A stretch of 64,000 nt of DNA from CAVPCZ01 sp963779225 (lineage in GTDB: Bacteria > Bacteroidota > Ignavibacteria > UBA10030 > UBA6906), in NCBI GenBank assembly GCA_963779225.1, contig CAVZWW010000001.1, positions 744,001 to 808,000 on the forward strand, read 5' to 3'. How positions within the stretch are numbered: the stretch's first letter is position 1; every line of letters begins with the position of its first letter. The position numbers were made by a program, and so were the translations under genes. Below, in pieces: positions 19,183 through 27,929 of the stretch. Below the pieces are notes generated by a model, which was given only the letters and a program-made list of their open reading frames with translations, was not told where the DNA came from and made no database searches.

Positions 19183-19677
19183 ATGGGACTGTTGGACCAG
19201 CGGTTCGAGAACAGCAACATCATTATCACCTCCATGGACAGTCTGCTCAACTGGGCGAGGCTGTCATCCCTCTGGGGGATGCAATTCGGCCTGGCCTGCT
19301 GCGCCATTGAAATGATGGCCACCGGCGCATCCCACTACGATACGGACCGGTTCGGCATCTTCTTCCGGGGTTCCCCCCGCCAGTCGGATGTGATGATCGT
19401 TGCCGGCACCGTCACTCTCAAGATGGCTTCCCGGATAAAAACCCTGTACGACCAGATGTCGGAACCACGGTACGTTCTCTCCATGGGCAGCTGCTCCAAT
19501 TGCGGAGGCCCGTACTGGGAGCACGGCTATCATGTGCTCAAAGGGGTTGACCGCATCATCCCGGTGGATGTCTACGTGCCCGGGTGTCCCCCCCGTCCAG
19601 AAGCGTTGATTGAAGGGCTCATGAAATTGCAGGAAAAGATCCGCAACGAGAGCCTTGCCAAGAAAAAGTCAGCCTGA
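19183..19677 (+). CDS. nuoB: NADH-quinone oxidoreductase subunit B
   Basis: A 164-residue peripheral subunit that holds the terminal cluster N2, which passes electrons to quinone. Its four ligands are seen: the adjacent Cys39 and Cys40 in LACCAIEMM, Cys104 in GSCSNCGGP, and Cys135 in PGCPPRPE. Length and motif spacing are standard. It starts ten bases after nuoA and precedes nuoC by 27. Confidence 0.97.
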   Translation: MGLLDQRFENSNIIITSMDSLLNWARLSSLWGMQFGLACCAIEMMATGASHYDTDRFGIFFRGSPRQSDVMIVAGTVTLKMASRIKTLYDQMSEPRYVLSMGSCSNCGGPYWEHGYHVLKGVDRIIPVDVYVPGCPPRPEALIEGLMKLQEKIRNESLAKKKSA

Positions 19678-19704
19678 CCACCTTCATCGAGCTCCCGCTA
19701 CCAC

Positions 19705-20184
19705 ATGATACCCCAGGAAATGATTGACGGCCTCAAGAGCGCGTTCGGCGAGGCGATCCTTGAGACCAAACCCGACGGGGTCCTTGACCCCTGGATTAAA
19801 GTGGCTCCCGAACGGATGGACGAAATCGCCCGATTCCTCCGCGACACCGACCGCTTCGGCTTCGATTCCCTGATGCTCCTGAGCGGTATGGACTATACGA
19901 AAGGGAAGCTCGGCGTGGTGTATCATCTGCACTCGCTGAAGTGGAATCATAAGATCGTCATCAAGACGGAAGTCTCCGCCGAGAACCCGCACGTCCGTTC
20001 TGTGGAAGCCGTCTGGAAAACAGCCAACTGGCATGAACGCGAAGCCTTTGACATGTACGGGATTGTCTTCGACGGCCATCCCGATCTGCGCCGCATCCTG
20101 ATGCCGGATGATTGGGAAGGGTATCCGCTGCGGAAGGACTTTGCTGTGCCCGAGTACTACAACGGCATGAAAGTACCGTACTGA
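19705..20184 (+). CDS. nuoC: NADH-quinone oxidoreductase subunit C
   Basis: A 159-residue subunit of the 30-kDa family forming part of the Q-module. The signature WHEREAFDMYGIVFDGHPDLRRILMPDDWEGYPLRKDF is complete (split here over residues about 114-150). It is a separate protein, not fused to NuoD as in E. coli. Its stop overlaps the nuoD start as TGATG. Confidence 0.96.
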   Translation: MIPQEMIDGLKSAFGEAILETKPDGVLDPWIKVAPERMDEIARFLRDTDRFGFDSLMLLSGMDYTKGKLGVVYHLHSLKWNHKIVIKTEVSAENPHVRSVEAVWKTANWHEREAFDMYGIVFDGHPDLRRILMPDDWEGYPLRKDFAVPEYYNGMKVPY

Positions 20185-21365
20185 TGGATGTGACCGTGAC
20201 TGACGTCGACGCCGGCCGGCGTCCCGTGACCATTCCCGGGTTGGGGCGATCCCTCCGGGCTGAGGAGATGGTCATCAATATGGGTCCCCAGCATCCCTCC
20301 ACCCACGGCGTGCTCCGGCTGGAGCTGGTTGTGGACGGCGAAATCGTTGTGGAGATCATCCCCCACATCGGATACCTGCACCGGTGCTTCGAGAAGCACT
20401 GCGAACACATGAACAATTACCAGCAGGTGGTTCCGTATGTGGACCGCATGGATTACGTTGCGGCAATGAGCAACGAGCTGGGATATGTGATTGCCGTGGA
20501 AAAAATGCTGAAGATCCGGGTCCCCGATCGTGTGGAATACATCCGTGTGATCATGGCGGAATTCTCCCGCATCGTGAGCCATCTGATCGCGATCGGCACA
20601 TACGGGATGGATATCGGCGCGTTCACGCCATTCCTCTATTGTATGCGCGACCGGGAACATGTGCTGGACATCATGGAGGAGACGTGCGGAGCGCGGTTGC
20701 TCTACAATTACATGTGGATCGGCGGACTGTCTCACGATGTCAAGCCGAACTTCCAGGAAAAAACCCGCGCGTTCTGCACCTACTTCAAACCCAAGATCAA
20801 AGAACTGAACGATCTGCTCTCGTACAACAAGATTTTCATCGAGCGGACGGCCAATGTCGGTGTATTGCCGGCCGATGTCGCCGTGAATTACGGTGTCAGC
20901 GGCCCCGTCCTCCGCGGTTCGGGACTGAAGTTCGATCTGCGGAAGAACGATCCGTATTCCATTTATGATCGTTTCGACTTTACTATCCCCGTCGGAAAGG
21001 GGTTGAAGGGAACGGTGGGGGACTGCTGGGACCGGTACATGGTCCGCGTGGGCGAGATGGAACAAAGTGTTCGTATCATCGAGCAGGCGGTGGAGCAGCT
21101 GCCGGAAGGGGACGTACAGTCGGCGTTGCCGAAGCGCATCCGGCCGGAGGCGGGAGAAGTTTACGTGCGGACGGAAACCCCGAAGGGGGAACTCGGTTAC
21201 TATGTAGTATCCGACGGCAGTGCGACACCCTTCCGGGTGAAGGTCCGCCCCCCCTGTTTCGTGAATCTTTCGGCGCTGCCCGCCATGTGCCGCGGCGCCA
21301 TGATTTCGGATGTTGTCGCAATTCTGGGCAGCATTGATATCGTGCTCGGAGAAGTCGATCGATAA
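20184..21365 (+). CDS. nuoD: NADH-quinone oxidoreductase subunit D
   Basis: A 393-residue 49-kDa-type subunit lining the quinone pocket. MGPQHPSTHGVLRL near residue 33, VPYVDRMDYVA, and the C-terminal VKVRPPCFVNLSALP and GSIDIVLGEVDR are family marks. The start overlaps the nuoC stop, and the first 30 residues (a Val/Thr/Asp-rich lead) are longer than in many homologues. A long open frame on the opposite strand is only a codon-bias shadow. Confidence 0.97.
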   Translation: MDVTVTDVDAGRRPVTIPGLGRSLRAEEMVINMGPQHPSTHGVLRLELVVDGEIVVEIIPHIGYLHRCFEKHCEHMNNYQQVVPYVDRMDYVAAMSNELGYVIAVEKMLKIRVPDRVEYIRVIMAEFSRIVSHLIAIGTYGMDIGAFTPFLYCMRDREHVLDIMEETCGARLLYNYMWIGGLSHDVKPNFQEKTRAFCTYFKPKIKELNDLLSYNKIFIERTANVGVLPADVAVNYGVSGPVLRGSGLKFDLRKNDPYSIYDRFDFTIPVGKGLKGTVGDCWDRYMVRVGEMEQSVRIIEQAVEQLPEGDVQSALPKRIRPEAGEVYVRTETPKGELGYYVVSDGSATPFRVKVRPPCFVNLSALPAMCRGAMISDVVAILGSIDIVLGEVDR

Positions 21366-21434
21366 GCATAACAGTGAACCCGCGGGTGCCGCACAGCGGA
21401 ACCCGGACCCCGATCTCTTAGACCTCAGACCCTG

Positions 21435-22463
21435 ATGAAAGAAGCCCTGTTCGACCTCCTGCAGAACGAAATCCTCGTGTATGCGCTGATGGCGCTCGTG
21501 CCGCTGCTTTTTGTGATTCCGTTCGCGCTGTTCGCCGTCTGGTGGGAGCGCAAGATCTCCGCGCACATGCAGGACCGGCTCGGCCCCATGCGGACCGGAG
21601 GATGGCACGGCTGGGCGCAGACCATCGCGGATATTCTGAAGCTGATACAGAAGGAAGACATCATCCCCACTGCCGCGGACCGGCGACTGTTCATCCTTGC
21701 CCCGTATCTCGTCTTTGCCGGTTCGTATGCCGCGTATGCCGCCATTCCCTTCAGCGCGGCATATATCGGGAGCGAGATCAACGTCGGCCTCTTCTATGTG
21801 ATCTCCATCTCCTCCATCGTGGTGGTGGGTCTGCTGATGGCCGGCTGGGCCTCCAACAACAAATGGTCGCTCTACGGCGCCCTGCGCTCCGCCGCACAGA
21901 TCGTCAGTTATGAAATACCCGTTGCCCTTTCGCTGCTGGCGGTGGTGATGGTGGTCGGGACATTCGATCTCCAGGCCATCAATCAGGCGCAGAGCGGGTA
22001 TGTCTGGAACTGGTTCGTGTTCCAGAAATTTCCGTTGCTTTTCCTGGCAGGTGTCATCTACTTTGTAGCGTCGCTTGCGGAAGTCAACCGCACGCCGTTT
22101 GACATTCCGGAGGCGGAATCCGAGCTGGTTGGCGGGTATCACACGGAATACGGCGGTATGCGTTTTGCACTGTTGTTTCTCTCCGAATATGCCAATATGT
22201 TCGCGGTGAGCGCGATCGCCGCGACGATGTTCCTGGGCGGGTGGAACAGCCCCTTCGGAACATTTCTGTCGGGTCCCTTCTGGGGCGCGTTCTGGTTTGT
22301 GTCGAAGGGCATGGCGTTCATTTTTGTGCAGATGTGGCTTCGCTGGACGCTTCCGCGCCTGCGCGTGGACCAGCTCATGGTTGTCGGCTGGAAGGTGTTG
22401 ATCCCGTTTTCGTTTGTCCTGATTTTCGGCGTCGGTATCTGGGTGCTTGCCGCGGGCCACTGA
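21435..22463 (+). CDS. nuoH: NADH-quinone oxidoreductase subunit H
   Basis: A 342-residue membrane subunit with about eight spans joining the quinone chamber to the proton-pumping arm. Conserved parts are ERKISAHMQDRLGPMRTGG, ADILKLIQKEDIIP, RSAAQIVSYEIP and NRTPFDIPEAESELVGGYH. The 69-base gap before it carries short C-rich direct repeats but no terminator. Following genes give nuoI directly, with the dehydrogenase genes nuoE, nuoF and nuoG absent from the usual place between D and H. Confidence 0.97.
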   Translation: MKEALFDLLQNEILVYALMALVPLLFVIPFALFAVWWERKISAHMQDRLGPMRTGGWHGWAQTIADILKLIQKEDIIPTAADRRLFILAPYLVFAGSYAAYAAIPFSAAYIGSEINVGLFYVISISSIVVVGLLMAGWASNNKWSLYGALRSAAQIVSYEIPVALSLLAVVMVVGTFDLQAINQAQSGYVWNWFVFQKFPLLFLAGVIYFVASLAEVNRTPFDIPEAESELVGGYHTEYGGMRFALLFLSEYANMFAVSAIAATMFLGGWNSPFGTFLSGPFWGAFWFVSKGMAFIFVQMWLRWTLPRLRVDQLMVVGWKVLIPFSFVLIFGVGIWVLAAGH

Positions 22464-22506
22464 ACCGGCGGCGGCGCCCTCATGTGCAACGAATAGGCCT
22501 GAAGTG

Positions 22507-23184
22507 ATGGGAAGGTATTTCCGGAACATATGGGATGGCGTACGTACCGTCCTCATCGGGATGAAGGTGACCTGGCTCCACCTGTTCACGCCCGCAGTCA
22601 CCATCCAGTATCCCGACGTGAAGCTGAAGCTTCCCGAACGGGCGCGCAACCGTCTCTATGTGAACATGGACGATTGTATCGGGTGCGACCAGTGCGCCAT
22701 GGCGTGCCCGGTGGATTGTATAACGATCGAGACGATCAAGTCGACGCCCGACGTGGATCTGGGACTGACCTCGGTAGGCACCAAGAAACGTCTGTATGTC
22801 CCCCGGTTCGATATTGACATCGCCAAATGCTGCTACTGCGGGCTCTGCGTGCCCCCCTGTCCGACCGCCTGCATCAAGATGACGGACGTGTATGAGTTTT
22901 CCGAGTTCGATCGGGAAAGCCTCGTGTACAGATTCGCGGTCATGACTCCTGCGGAGGCGGACCAGGCGAAGGCGAAGCTCGCGGCGTATGACAAAGAACA
23001 GGCGGCAAAGAAGGCTGCAGCCGCAACAGCAGCAGCGGCAAAACCACCGGTTTCCGCCGCGCCGGCGCCTCAGACCGCCGCTGCCGGATCCGCGACTTCG
23101 CCGGCCGGTGGGACTCCGGCGACACCACCTGCGACAGCCACAAAGCCGCCCGTGCCCCCTCCACAGCAAGAGACCAAAGCCTGA
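22507..23184 (+). CDS. nuoI: NADH-quinone oxidoreductase subunit I with Ala/Pro-rich tail
   Basis: A 225-residue ferredoxin-like subunit with two 4Fe-4S clusters (N6a and N6b): Cys57, 60, 63, 67 in CIGCDQCAMACP and Cys108, 111, 114, 118 in CCYCGLCVPPCP. From about residue 160 the family fold ends and a 65-residue low-complexity tail of Ala, Pro, Thr and Lys runs to the stop. That tail is not part of the usual subunit. The ATG at 22507 is used; GTG at 22504 is possible. It stands next to nuoJ with a five-base gap. Confidence 0.95.
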   Translation: MGRYFRNIWDGVRTVLIGMKVTWLHLFTPAVTIQYPDVKLKLPERARNRLYVNMDDCIGCDQCAMACPVDCITIETIKSTPDVDLGLTSVGTKKRLYVPRFDIDIAKCCYCGLCVPPCPTACIKMTDVYEFSEFDRESLVYRFAVMTPAEADQAKAKLAAYDKEQAAKKAAAATAAAAKPPVSAAPAPQTAAAGSATSPAGGTPATPPATATKPPVPPPQQETKA

Positions 23185-23189
23185 TTCGT

Positions 23190-23693
23190 ATGGAGACCTT
23201 TGACATCATTTTCTATGTCTTCGCCCTGATCACGGTGGGGTCTGCTTTCCTCGTGGTCTTTTCGAAGAATATTTTCTATGCCGCCTTCGGGCTGCTGTTC
23301 ACTTTTTTCGGCGTGGCCGCACTGTATGTGCTGCTGCACGCAGACTTTCTCGCCGTCACCCAGGTTCTGATCTATGTCGGCGGCATTCTTGTCCTGCTGC
23401 TGTTCGGCATGATGCTCACCAGCAAGGTGATCAGCGTGGACATGAAGACCGGCACACTGAACACCGTGCCGGCACTCATCCTTGCCGCCGTGGTGTTCGG
23501 CTCACTCGCCGGTATCTACTATGCCACGTGGAGCCGGACGCCGGTAACTCCCGCAACGGCGGTCAGCACATCCAAGGCCATCGGTGAAATGCTGATGACC
23601 GCGTACGCACTACCGTTCGAAGTGGCTTCAGTGATATTGCTGGTCGCACTTGTCGGCGCCGCGCTCACCGCACGGCGAGGAAAGAACCCGTAA
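23190..23693 (+). CDS. nuoJ: NADH-quinone oxidoreductase subunit J
   Basis: A 167-residue membrane subunit with five spans. The third span region VTQVLIYVGGILVLLLFGMML is the family's most conserved part, containing the pi-bulge helix that takes part in coupling. SVILLVALVGAALTARR closes the protein. It lies in the standard J-K-L-M-N order with short spacers. Confidence 0.95.
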   Translation: METFDIIFYVFALITVGSAFLVVFSKNIFYAAFGLLFTFFGVAALYVLLHADFLAVTQVLIYVGGILVLLLFGMMLTSKVISVDMKTGTLNTVPALILAAVVFGSLAGIYYATWSRTPVTPATAVSTSKAIGEMLMTAYALPFEVASVILLVALVGAALTARRGKNP

Positions 23694-23709
23694 CCGGAAC
23701 CGTTACCTC

Positions 23710-24057
23710 ATGGACTCTGGATTCTTCAATGCGTTCTTCGGCTGGTTGCCCCATGTGCAGCTGGCGCATTTCCTTATTGTCAGCGCGTTCCTGTTTGCAT
23801 TGGGACTCTATGGCATCATCACCCGGCGCAATGCCATCCTCGTTCTGATGGGCGTGGAGCTGGTGCTGAATGCGGCAAACATCAACCTGATAGCCTTTTC
23901 CCGGTACGGCTCGTTGAAACTGGACGGCCAGGTCGCCGCCATTTTTGTCATCATCCTTGCCGCCGCGGAAGCCGCCATCGCCCTGGCCATCGTGCTGAAT
24001 ATCTACAACCGGTTCCAGACGATCAATGTTGACGACGTGAGTTCGCTGAAAGAATAG
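23710..24057 (+). CDS. nuoK: NADH-quinone oxidoreductase subunit K
   Basis: A 115-residue, three-span subunit of the antiporter-like membrane arm. GVELVLNAANINLIAFS contains the conserved membrane glutamate, and AAEAAIALAIVL the second. ATG at 23710 is chosen because the earlier in-frame start lies inside nuoJ. The 60-base spacer after it has the near-repeat ccgaatcccgaatcc. Confidence 0.95.
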   Translation: MDSGFFNAFFGWLPHVQLAHFLIVSAFLFALGLYGIITRRNAILVLMGVELVLNAANINLIAFSRYGSLKLDGQVAAIFVIILAAAEAAIALAIVLNIYNRFQTINVDDVSSLKE

Positions 24058-24117
24058 AAAGAGAAGCCGTCGGGTGCACCCCCGAATCCCGAATCCTGAA
24101 CCCTTGATGATGGACCG

Positions 24118-26190
24118 ATGTCTCCTGACACCCTGATCGCCCTCTCGCTCGCCGTTCTGCTGCTGCCGCTGGCCGGCTTCGTGCTGATGATGTTTTTCGG
24201 CAAGAAGCTGCCGCGACACGGGGACTGGCTCGAAACCGCCCTGATCACCGTCGCCCTGCTGCTGGCACTCGTGGTCCTGTATCAGAAGCTGATCCACTAC
24301 CATGCCGAGACGCCGGCCCTCAATTTCACGTGGGTCGACATGCACGACGTCCCGGGCATCGGACCGTTGAAGATTGTTCTGGGCGTCGCCGTGGACAACC
24401 TTGCCGCGATCATGATGGCGCTGGTGGCGCTGATCAGTACGCTGGTCCATTACTTTTCCATCGGCTATATGCACGGTGATGTCCGCTATTCGCGGTATTT
24501 CGGTTTTCTGGGGCTCTTCTCCTTCTCGATGCTGTTGATCGTCCTCGCGAACAACCTCTTCCTGCTCTATGTGGGGTGGGAGCTTGTGGGCATCAGTTCA
24601 TACCTCCTGATCGGCCACTGGTACGAGAAAAAGAGCGCTTCGGATGCGGGCATGAAGGCGTTCATCGTGAACCGTATCGGTGATGTCGGCTTCTTCATCG
24701 GTATCGCGATCCTCTTTACGACCTTCCACACGTTCGGTCTGCAGGAGATTTATGCAGCCATCGCGGGCGGCACCCTGCCGTATGGCAGCGAGGGATGGTT
24801 GAGTGCGGCTGGTGTCCTGCTTTTCTGTGGTGCGGTGGGCAAGTCCGCGCAGTTCCCTCTCCATGTGTGGCTCCCCGACGCCATGGAGGGCCCGACTCCC
24901 GTCAGCGCCCTGATCCACGCGGCAACGATGGTTGCGGCGGGCGTGTATATGGTGGCACGCACATTCCCCCTGATGACCGCCGACGCGTTGACCGTCATCG
25001 CCTATGTCGGTGCGGCGACGGCCTTCATTTCGGCCACGATCGCCATTGCGCAGAATGACATCAAGAAGGTGCTGGCCTATTCCACCATCAGCCAGCTCGG
25101 CTACATGACCATGGCTCTGGGAGTCGGTGCATACACCGCCGGATTCTTCCATCTGGTTACGCATGCGATGTTCAAGGCCGGCCTCTTCCTGGGTTCCGGG
25201 TCGGTGATTCACGCGATGCACAGTGCGCTGCACCACCGGCACGACCATGCGACCGACGCCCAGGATATCCGGAACATGGGCGGGTTGCGGCACAAGATGC
25301 CCGTGACCTTCTGGACCTTCCTGATCTACGCGCTGGCGATCTCCGGCGTGCCGCTGACCTCGGGCTTCCTCAGCAAGGATGAAGTGCTCGCCGGCACACT
25401 GGCGTTCAGCGGGCTGACCGGTCATGCAAGTATTCCCCTGGTGGGCTTTTTCGTCGCCGGACTCACGGCCTTCTATATGTTTCGCGTGGTCATCCTCACG
25501 TTTCTTGGCGAGCACAAGGATGCACAACGGTTCGAGCATGTGCATGAGTCCCCGCTGATCATGACGGTCCCCCTGATGATTCTTGCGGCCCTCTCGTTCT
25601 TCATCTTCTTCAGTTTCAACCCGTTCCAGGCTTCGGCGGGATGGATCGCGCACGCCATCGAACGTCCGGTCTCCGTTGTCCCCTCCGGCGTGGCCGCGGC
25701 TTCCGCCGAGGTTTTCGAAGAGGCCGTCCATCACGTGCACGGCACCGCGATGCTGCTCTCGCTGCTCGTCGCTGGCCTGGGTATTCTGGCCGCCTTTTCC
25801 ACCTACTACTGGAAGAACATCAGCGCGGATACCGTGGCCTCCAGGCTGGCTCCGGTCCACCGTTTCCTGCTGAACAAGTGGGGATTCGACGATCTGTATA
25901 ACGGCGTGGTGATCGGCGGCACGCTTGCGCTGACCCGCGTCCTGCGCTGGTTTGACAACACCATCATTGACGGCGCCGTCAACGGCACGGGATGGATTAC
26001 CCGCGGCACATCGTTCGTGAGCGGCAAATTCGACGTGGTGGTAATTGACGGCCTGGTGAATCTCACCGCCTATCTGTCCGGTTTCCTGGGGCTGGTGTTC
26101 AGGAAATTCCAGACGGGCAAGGTGCAGACCTATATCGTGTTCGTCGTCTTCAGCGTCCTTGTTCTGTACTTTGTCTTTCGCATTGTCTGA
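24118..26190 (+). CDS. nuoL: NADH-quinone oxidoreductase subunit L
   Basis: A 690-residue antiporter-like subunit at the far end of the membrane arm, with about sixteen spans and the long lateral helix at its C-terminus. Key stretches are YVGWELVGISSYLLIG, the channel lysine region GKSAQFPLHVWLPDAMEGPTP (given here in two parts, about residues 240-260), and YSTISQLGYM. A His-rich loop occurs at about 364-378. Residues around 535-560 (PSGVAAASAEVFEEAVHH) form a soluble insert typical of longer NuoL proteins. Confidence 0.96.
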   Translation: MSPDTLIALSLAVLLLPLAGFVLMMFFGKKLPRHGDWLETALITVALLLALVVLYQKLIHYHAETPALNFTWVDMHDVPGIGPLKIVLGVAVDNLAAIMMALVALISTLVHYFSIGYMHGDVRYSRYFGFLGLFSFSMLLIVLANNLFLLYVGWELVGISSYLLIGHWYEKKSASDAGMKAFIVNRIGDVGFFIGIAILFTTFHTFGLQEIYAAIAGGTLPYGSEGWLSAAGVLLFCGAVGKSAQFPLHVWLPDAMEGPTPVSALIHAATMVAAGVYMVARTFPLMTADALTVIAYVGAATAFISATIAIAQNDIKKVLAYSTISQLGYMTMALGVGAYTAGFFHLVTHAMFKAGLFLGSGSVIHAMHSALHHRHDHATDAQDIRNMGGLRHKMPVTFWTFLIYALAISGVPLTSGFLSKDEVLAGTLAFSGLTGHASIPLVGFFVAGLTAFYMFRVVILTFLGEHKDAQRFEHVHESPLIMTVPLMILAALSFFIFFSFNPFQASAGWIAHAIERPVSVVPSGVAAASAEVFEEAVHHVHGTAMLLSLLVAGLGILAAFSTYYWKNISADTVASRLAPVHRFLLNKWGFDDLYNGVVIGGTLALTRVLRWFDNTIIDGAVNGTGWITRGTSFVSGKFDVVVIDGLVNLTAYLSGFLGLVFRKFQTGKVQTYIVFVVFSVLVLYFVFRIV

Positions 26191-26230
26191 TCATGTAGTG
26201 AACGCGTAACACCTGGAGGAAACATCGTTC

Positions 26231-27886
26231 ATGGAATTTACCTTGTTTGGCATCGGGATCCTGACCTGGATCACTTTCCTGCCGGTGGCCGGCATGGTGA
26301 TCGTCCTGCTTCTGCCCCGGGAAAGCCGGGATGCGATCCGCTGGACGTCGCTTGCCATCACCATCCTGCAGGTGATCCTGGCCGTCATCATCTTCGCCCG
26401 GTTCGACCGGACCCTGGCCGGTGTGAATACCGCGTCGGGTATGCAGTTTGTCGAACGGGCGACGTGGATCGACATTAAGAGCGTCGCGTGGTTCGGCCGG
26501 GTCCATATTGAGTACTTCCTCGGCATCGATGGAATCAGCGTCGTGATGGTGCTGCTGACGGCACTGATCAGCTGCATCGCAACGATCTCCTCCTGGACCA
26601 TCGACCGGTCGCTCAAAGGGTACTTCGCACTCCTCCTCCTTCTGAACACCGGAATGATGGGCGTGTTTGTTGCGCTCGACTTCTTCCTCTTCTATGTGTT
26701 CTGGGAAGTGATGCTCCTCCCGATGTACTTCCTGATCGGCGTGTGGGGCGGACCGCGCCGCGAGTACGCCGCCATCAAGTTCTTCCTCTACACGCTGCTC
26801 GGCAGCGTCCTGATGCTGCTGGCCATGATCGCACTCTACTTCAGCACGAACGTGTACATCGATGCCCAGGGTGTCACCCTGTCGGTGACGGAAGCCATGA
26901 AGACCGGAACGGCGGGTCTCGAACGGATCCACACCTTCAACATCATCGCCATGATGGATCCCGCGAATTTGGTGCCCGGTTCGCTGCTGGCGGGTTGGGA
27001 AACCTCCTGGCGCTATGTTGCGTATGTGGCGCTGTTTATCGGATTTGCCATCAAAGTCCCGCTCTTTCCGTTCCATACCTGGCTGCCCGATGCACACGTT
27101 GAAGCGCCCACGCCGGTCAGCGTCATCCTGGCGGGCGTCCTGCTGAAAATGGGTGCGTACGGCATGCTCCGGATCAGCTTCCCGGTGTTTCCGGACGCGA
27201 TGCGGCACTTTTCCTGGGAACTGGCGCTGCTCGGGGTGATCAGCATGGTGTATGGGGCCCTGGTGGCTATGGCGCAAACGGATTTCAAGAAACTGATCGC
27301 CTATTCCAGCATCAGCCATATGGGGATCGTCATCCTCGGGATGGCTTCCATGAACACGCAGGGCATGACCGGTGCGGTATTCCAGATGTTCAACCACGGC
27401 ACCATCACGGCAATGCTCTTTCTTATCGTGGGCGTGATCTACGATCGCACGCACACACGTGGCTTGAATGAATTCGGCGGCCTGATGAACAAGATGCCGC
27501 GGTATGCCGCGGTCATGAGCATCGCATTTTTTGCGGCGCTCGGGTTGCCGGGACTGAGCGGGTTCATCAGCGAGGTCTTTTCGTTACTCGGAGCGTTCGA
27601 GACTTTCCGGACGCTCACAATCATCGGCGCCGTAACCATCGTGCTGACCGCGGGCTACATGCTCTGGGTTCTCCAGCGGGTGTTTCTCGGTACGCTTCCG
27701 GAAAAGTGGCAGGGGCTGACGGATATGGACGGCCGCGAGACGCTCATGCTGACATCCCTCGCGGTGATCGTCATTTTCCTGGGCATTTATCCTGCACCGG
27801 TGCTGGACTTGATGACCACGTCGCTGAATACGCTCGCCGGCATCCTGCAACAGGGCGGTGCGGCGGCGATGCTCGGCGCACAGTGA
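26231..27886 (+). CDS. nuoM: NADH-quinone oxidoreductase subunit M
   Basis: A 551-residue antiporter-like subunit with about fourteen spans. Visible marks are FYVFWEVMLLPMYFLIG with the essential Glu, KVPLFPFHTWLPDAHVEAPTP with a channel Lys, and YSSISHMGIV. Length is somewhat above the E. coli protein (509). It follows nuoL by 40 bases with an aggagg in front of the start. Confidence 0.96.
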   Translation: MEFTLFGIGILTWITFLPVAGMVIVLLLPRESRDAIRWTSLAITILQVILAVIIFARFDRTLAGVNTASGMQFVERATWIDIKSVAWFGRVHIEYFLGIDGISVVMVLLTALISCIATISSWTIDRSLKGYFALLLLLNTGMMGVFVALDFFLFYVFWEVMLLPMYFLIGVWGGPRREYAAIKFFLYTLLGSVLMLLAMIALYFSTNVYIDAQGVTLSVTEAMKTGTAGLERIHTFNIIAMMDPANLVPGSLLAGWETSWRYVAYVALFIGFAIKVPLFPFHTWLPDAHVEAPTPVSVILAGVLLKMGAYGMLRISFPVFPDAMRHFSWELALLGVISMVYGALVAMAQTDFKKLIAYSSISHMGIVILGMASMNTQGMTGAVFQMFNHGTITAMLFLIVGVIYDRTHTRGLNEFGGLMNKMPRYAAVMSIAFFAALGLPGLSGFISEVFSLLGAFETFRTLTIIGAVTIVLTAGYMLWVLQRVFLGTLPEKWQGLTDMDGRETLMLTSLAVIVIFLGIYPAPVLDLMTTSLNTLAGILQQGGAAAMLGAQ

Positions 27887-27929
27887 GCGGCAATCCGCTC
27901 TCTCACGGACACTGACTGAGTTCTGACAC

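Noticed and set aside
20157..22649. An 830-codon open frame on the minus strand opposite nuoD, nuoH and the start of nuoI
   Set aside because: It is an exact shadow of three well-conserved genes, is rich in Arg, His and Gly, and has no recognisable motif; GC-rich codon use keeps the antisense frame open.
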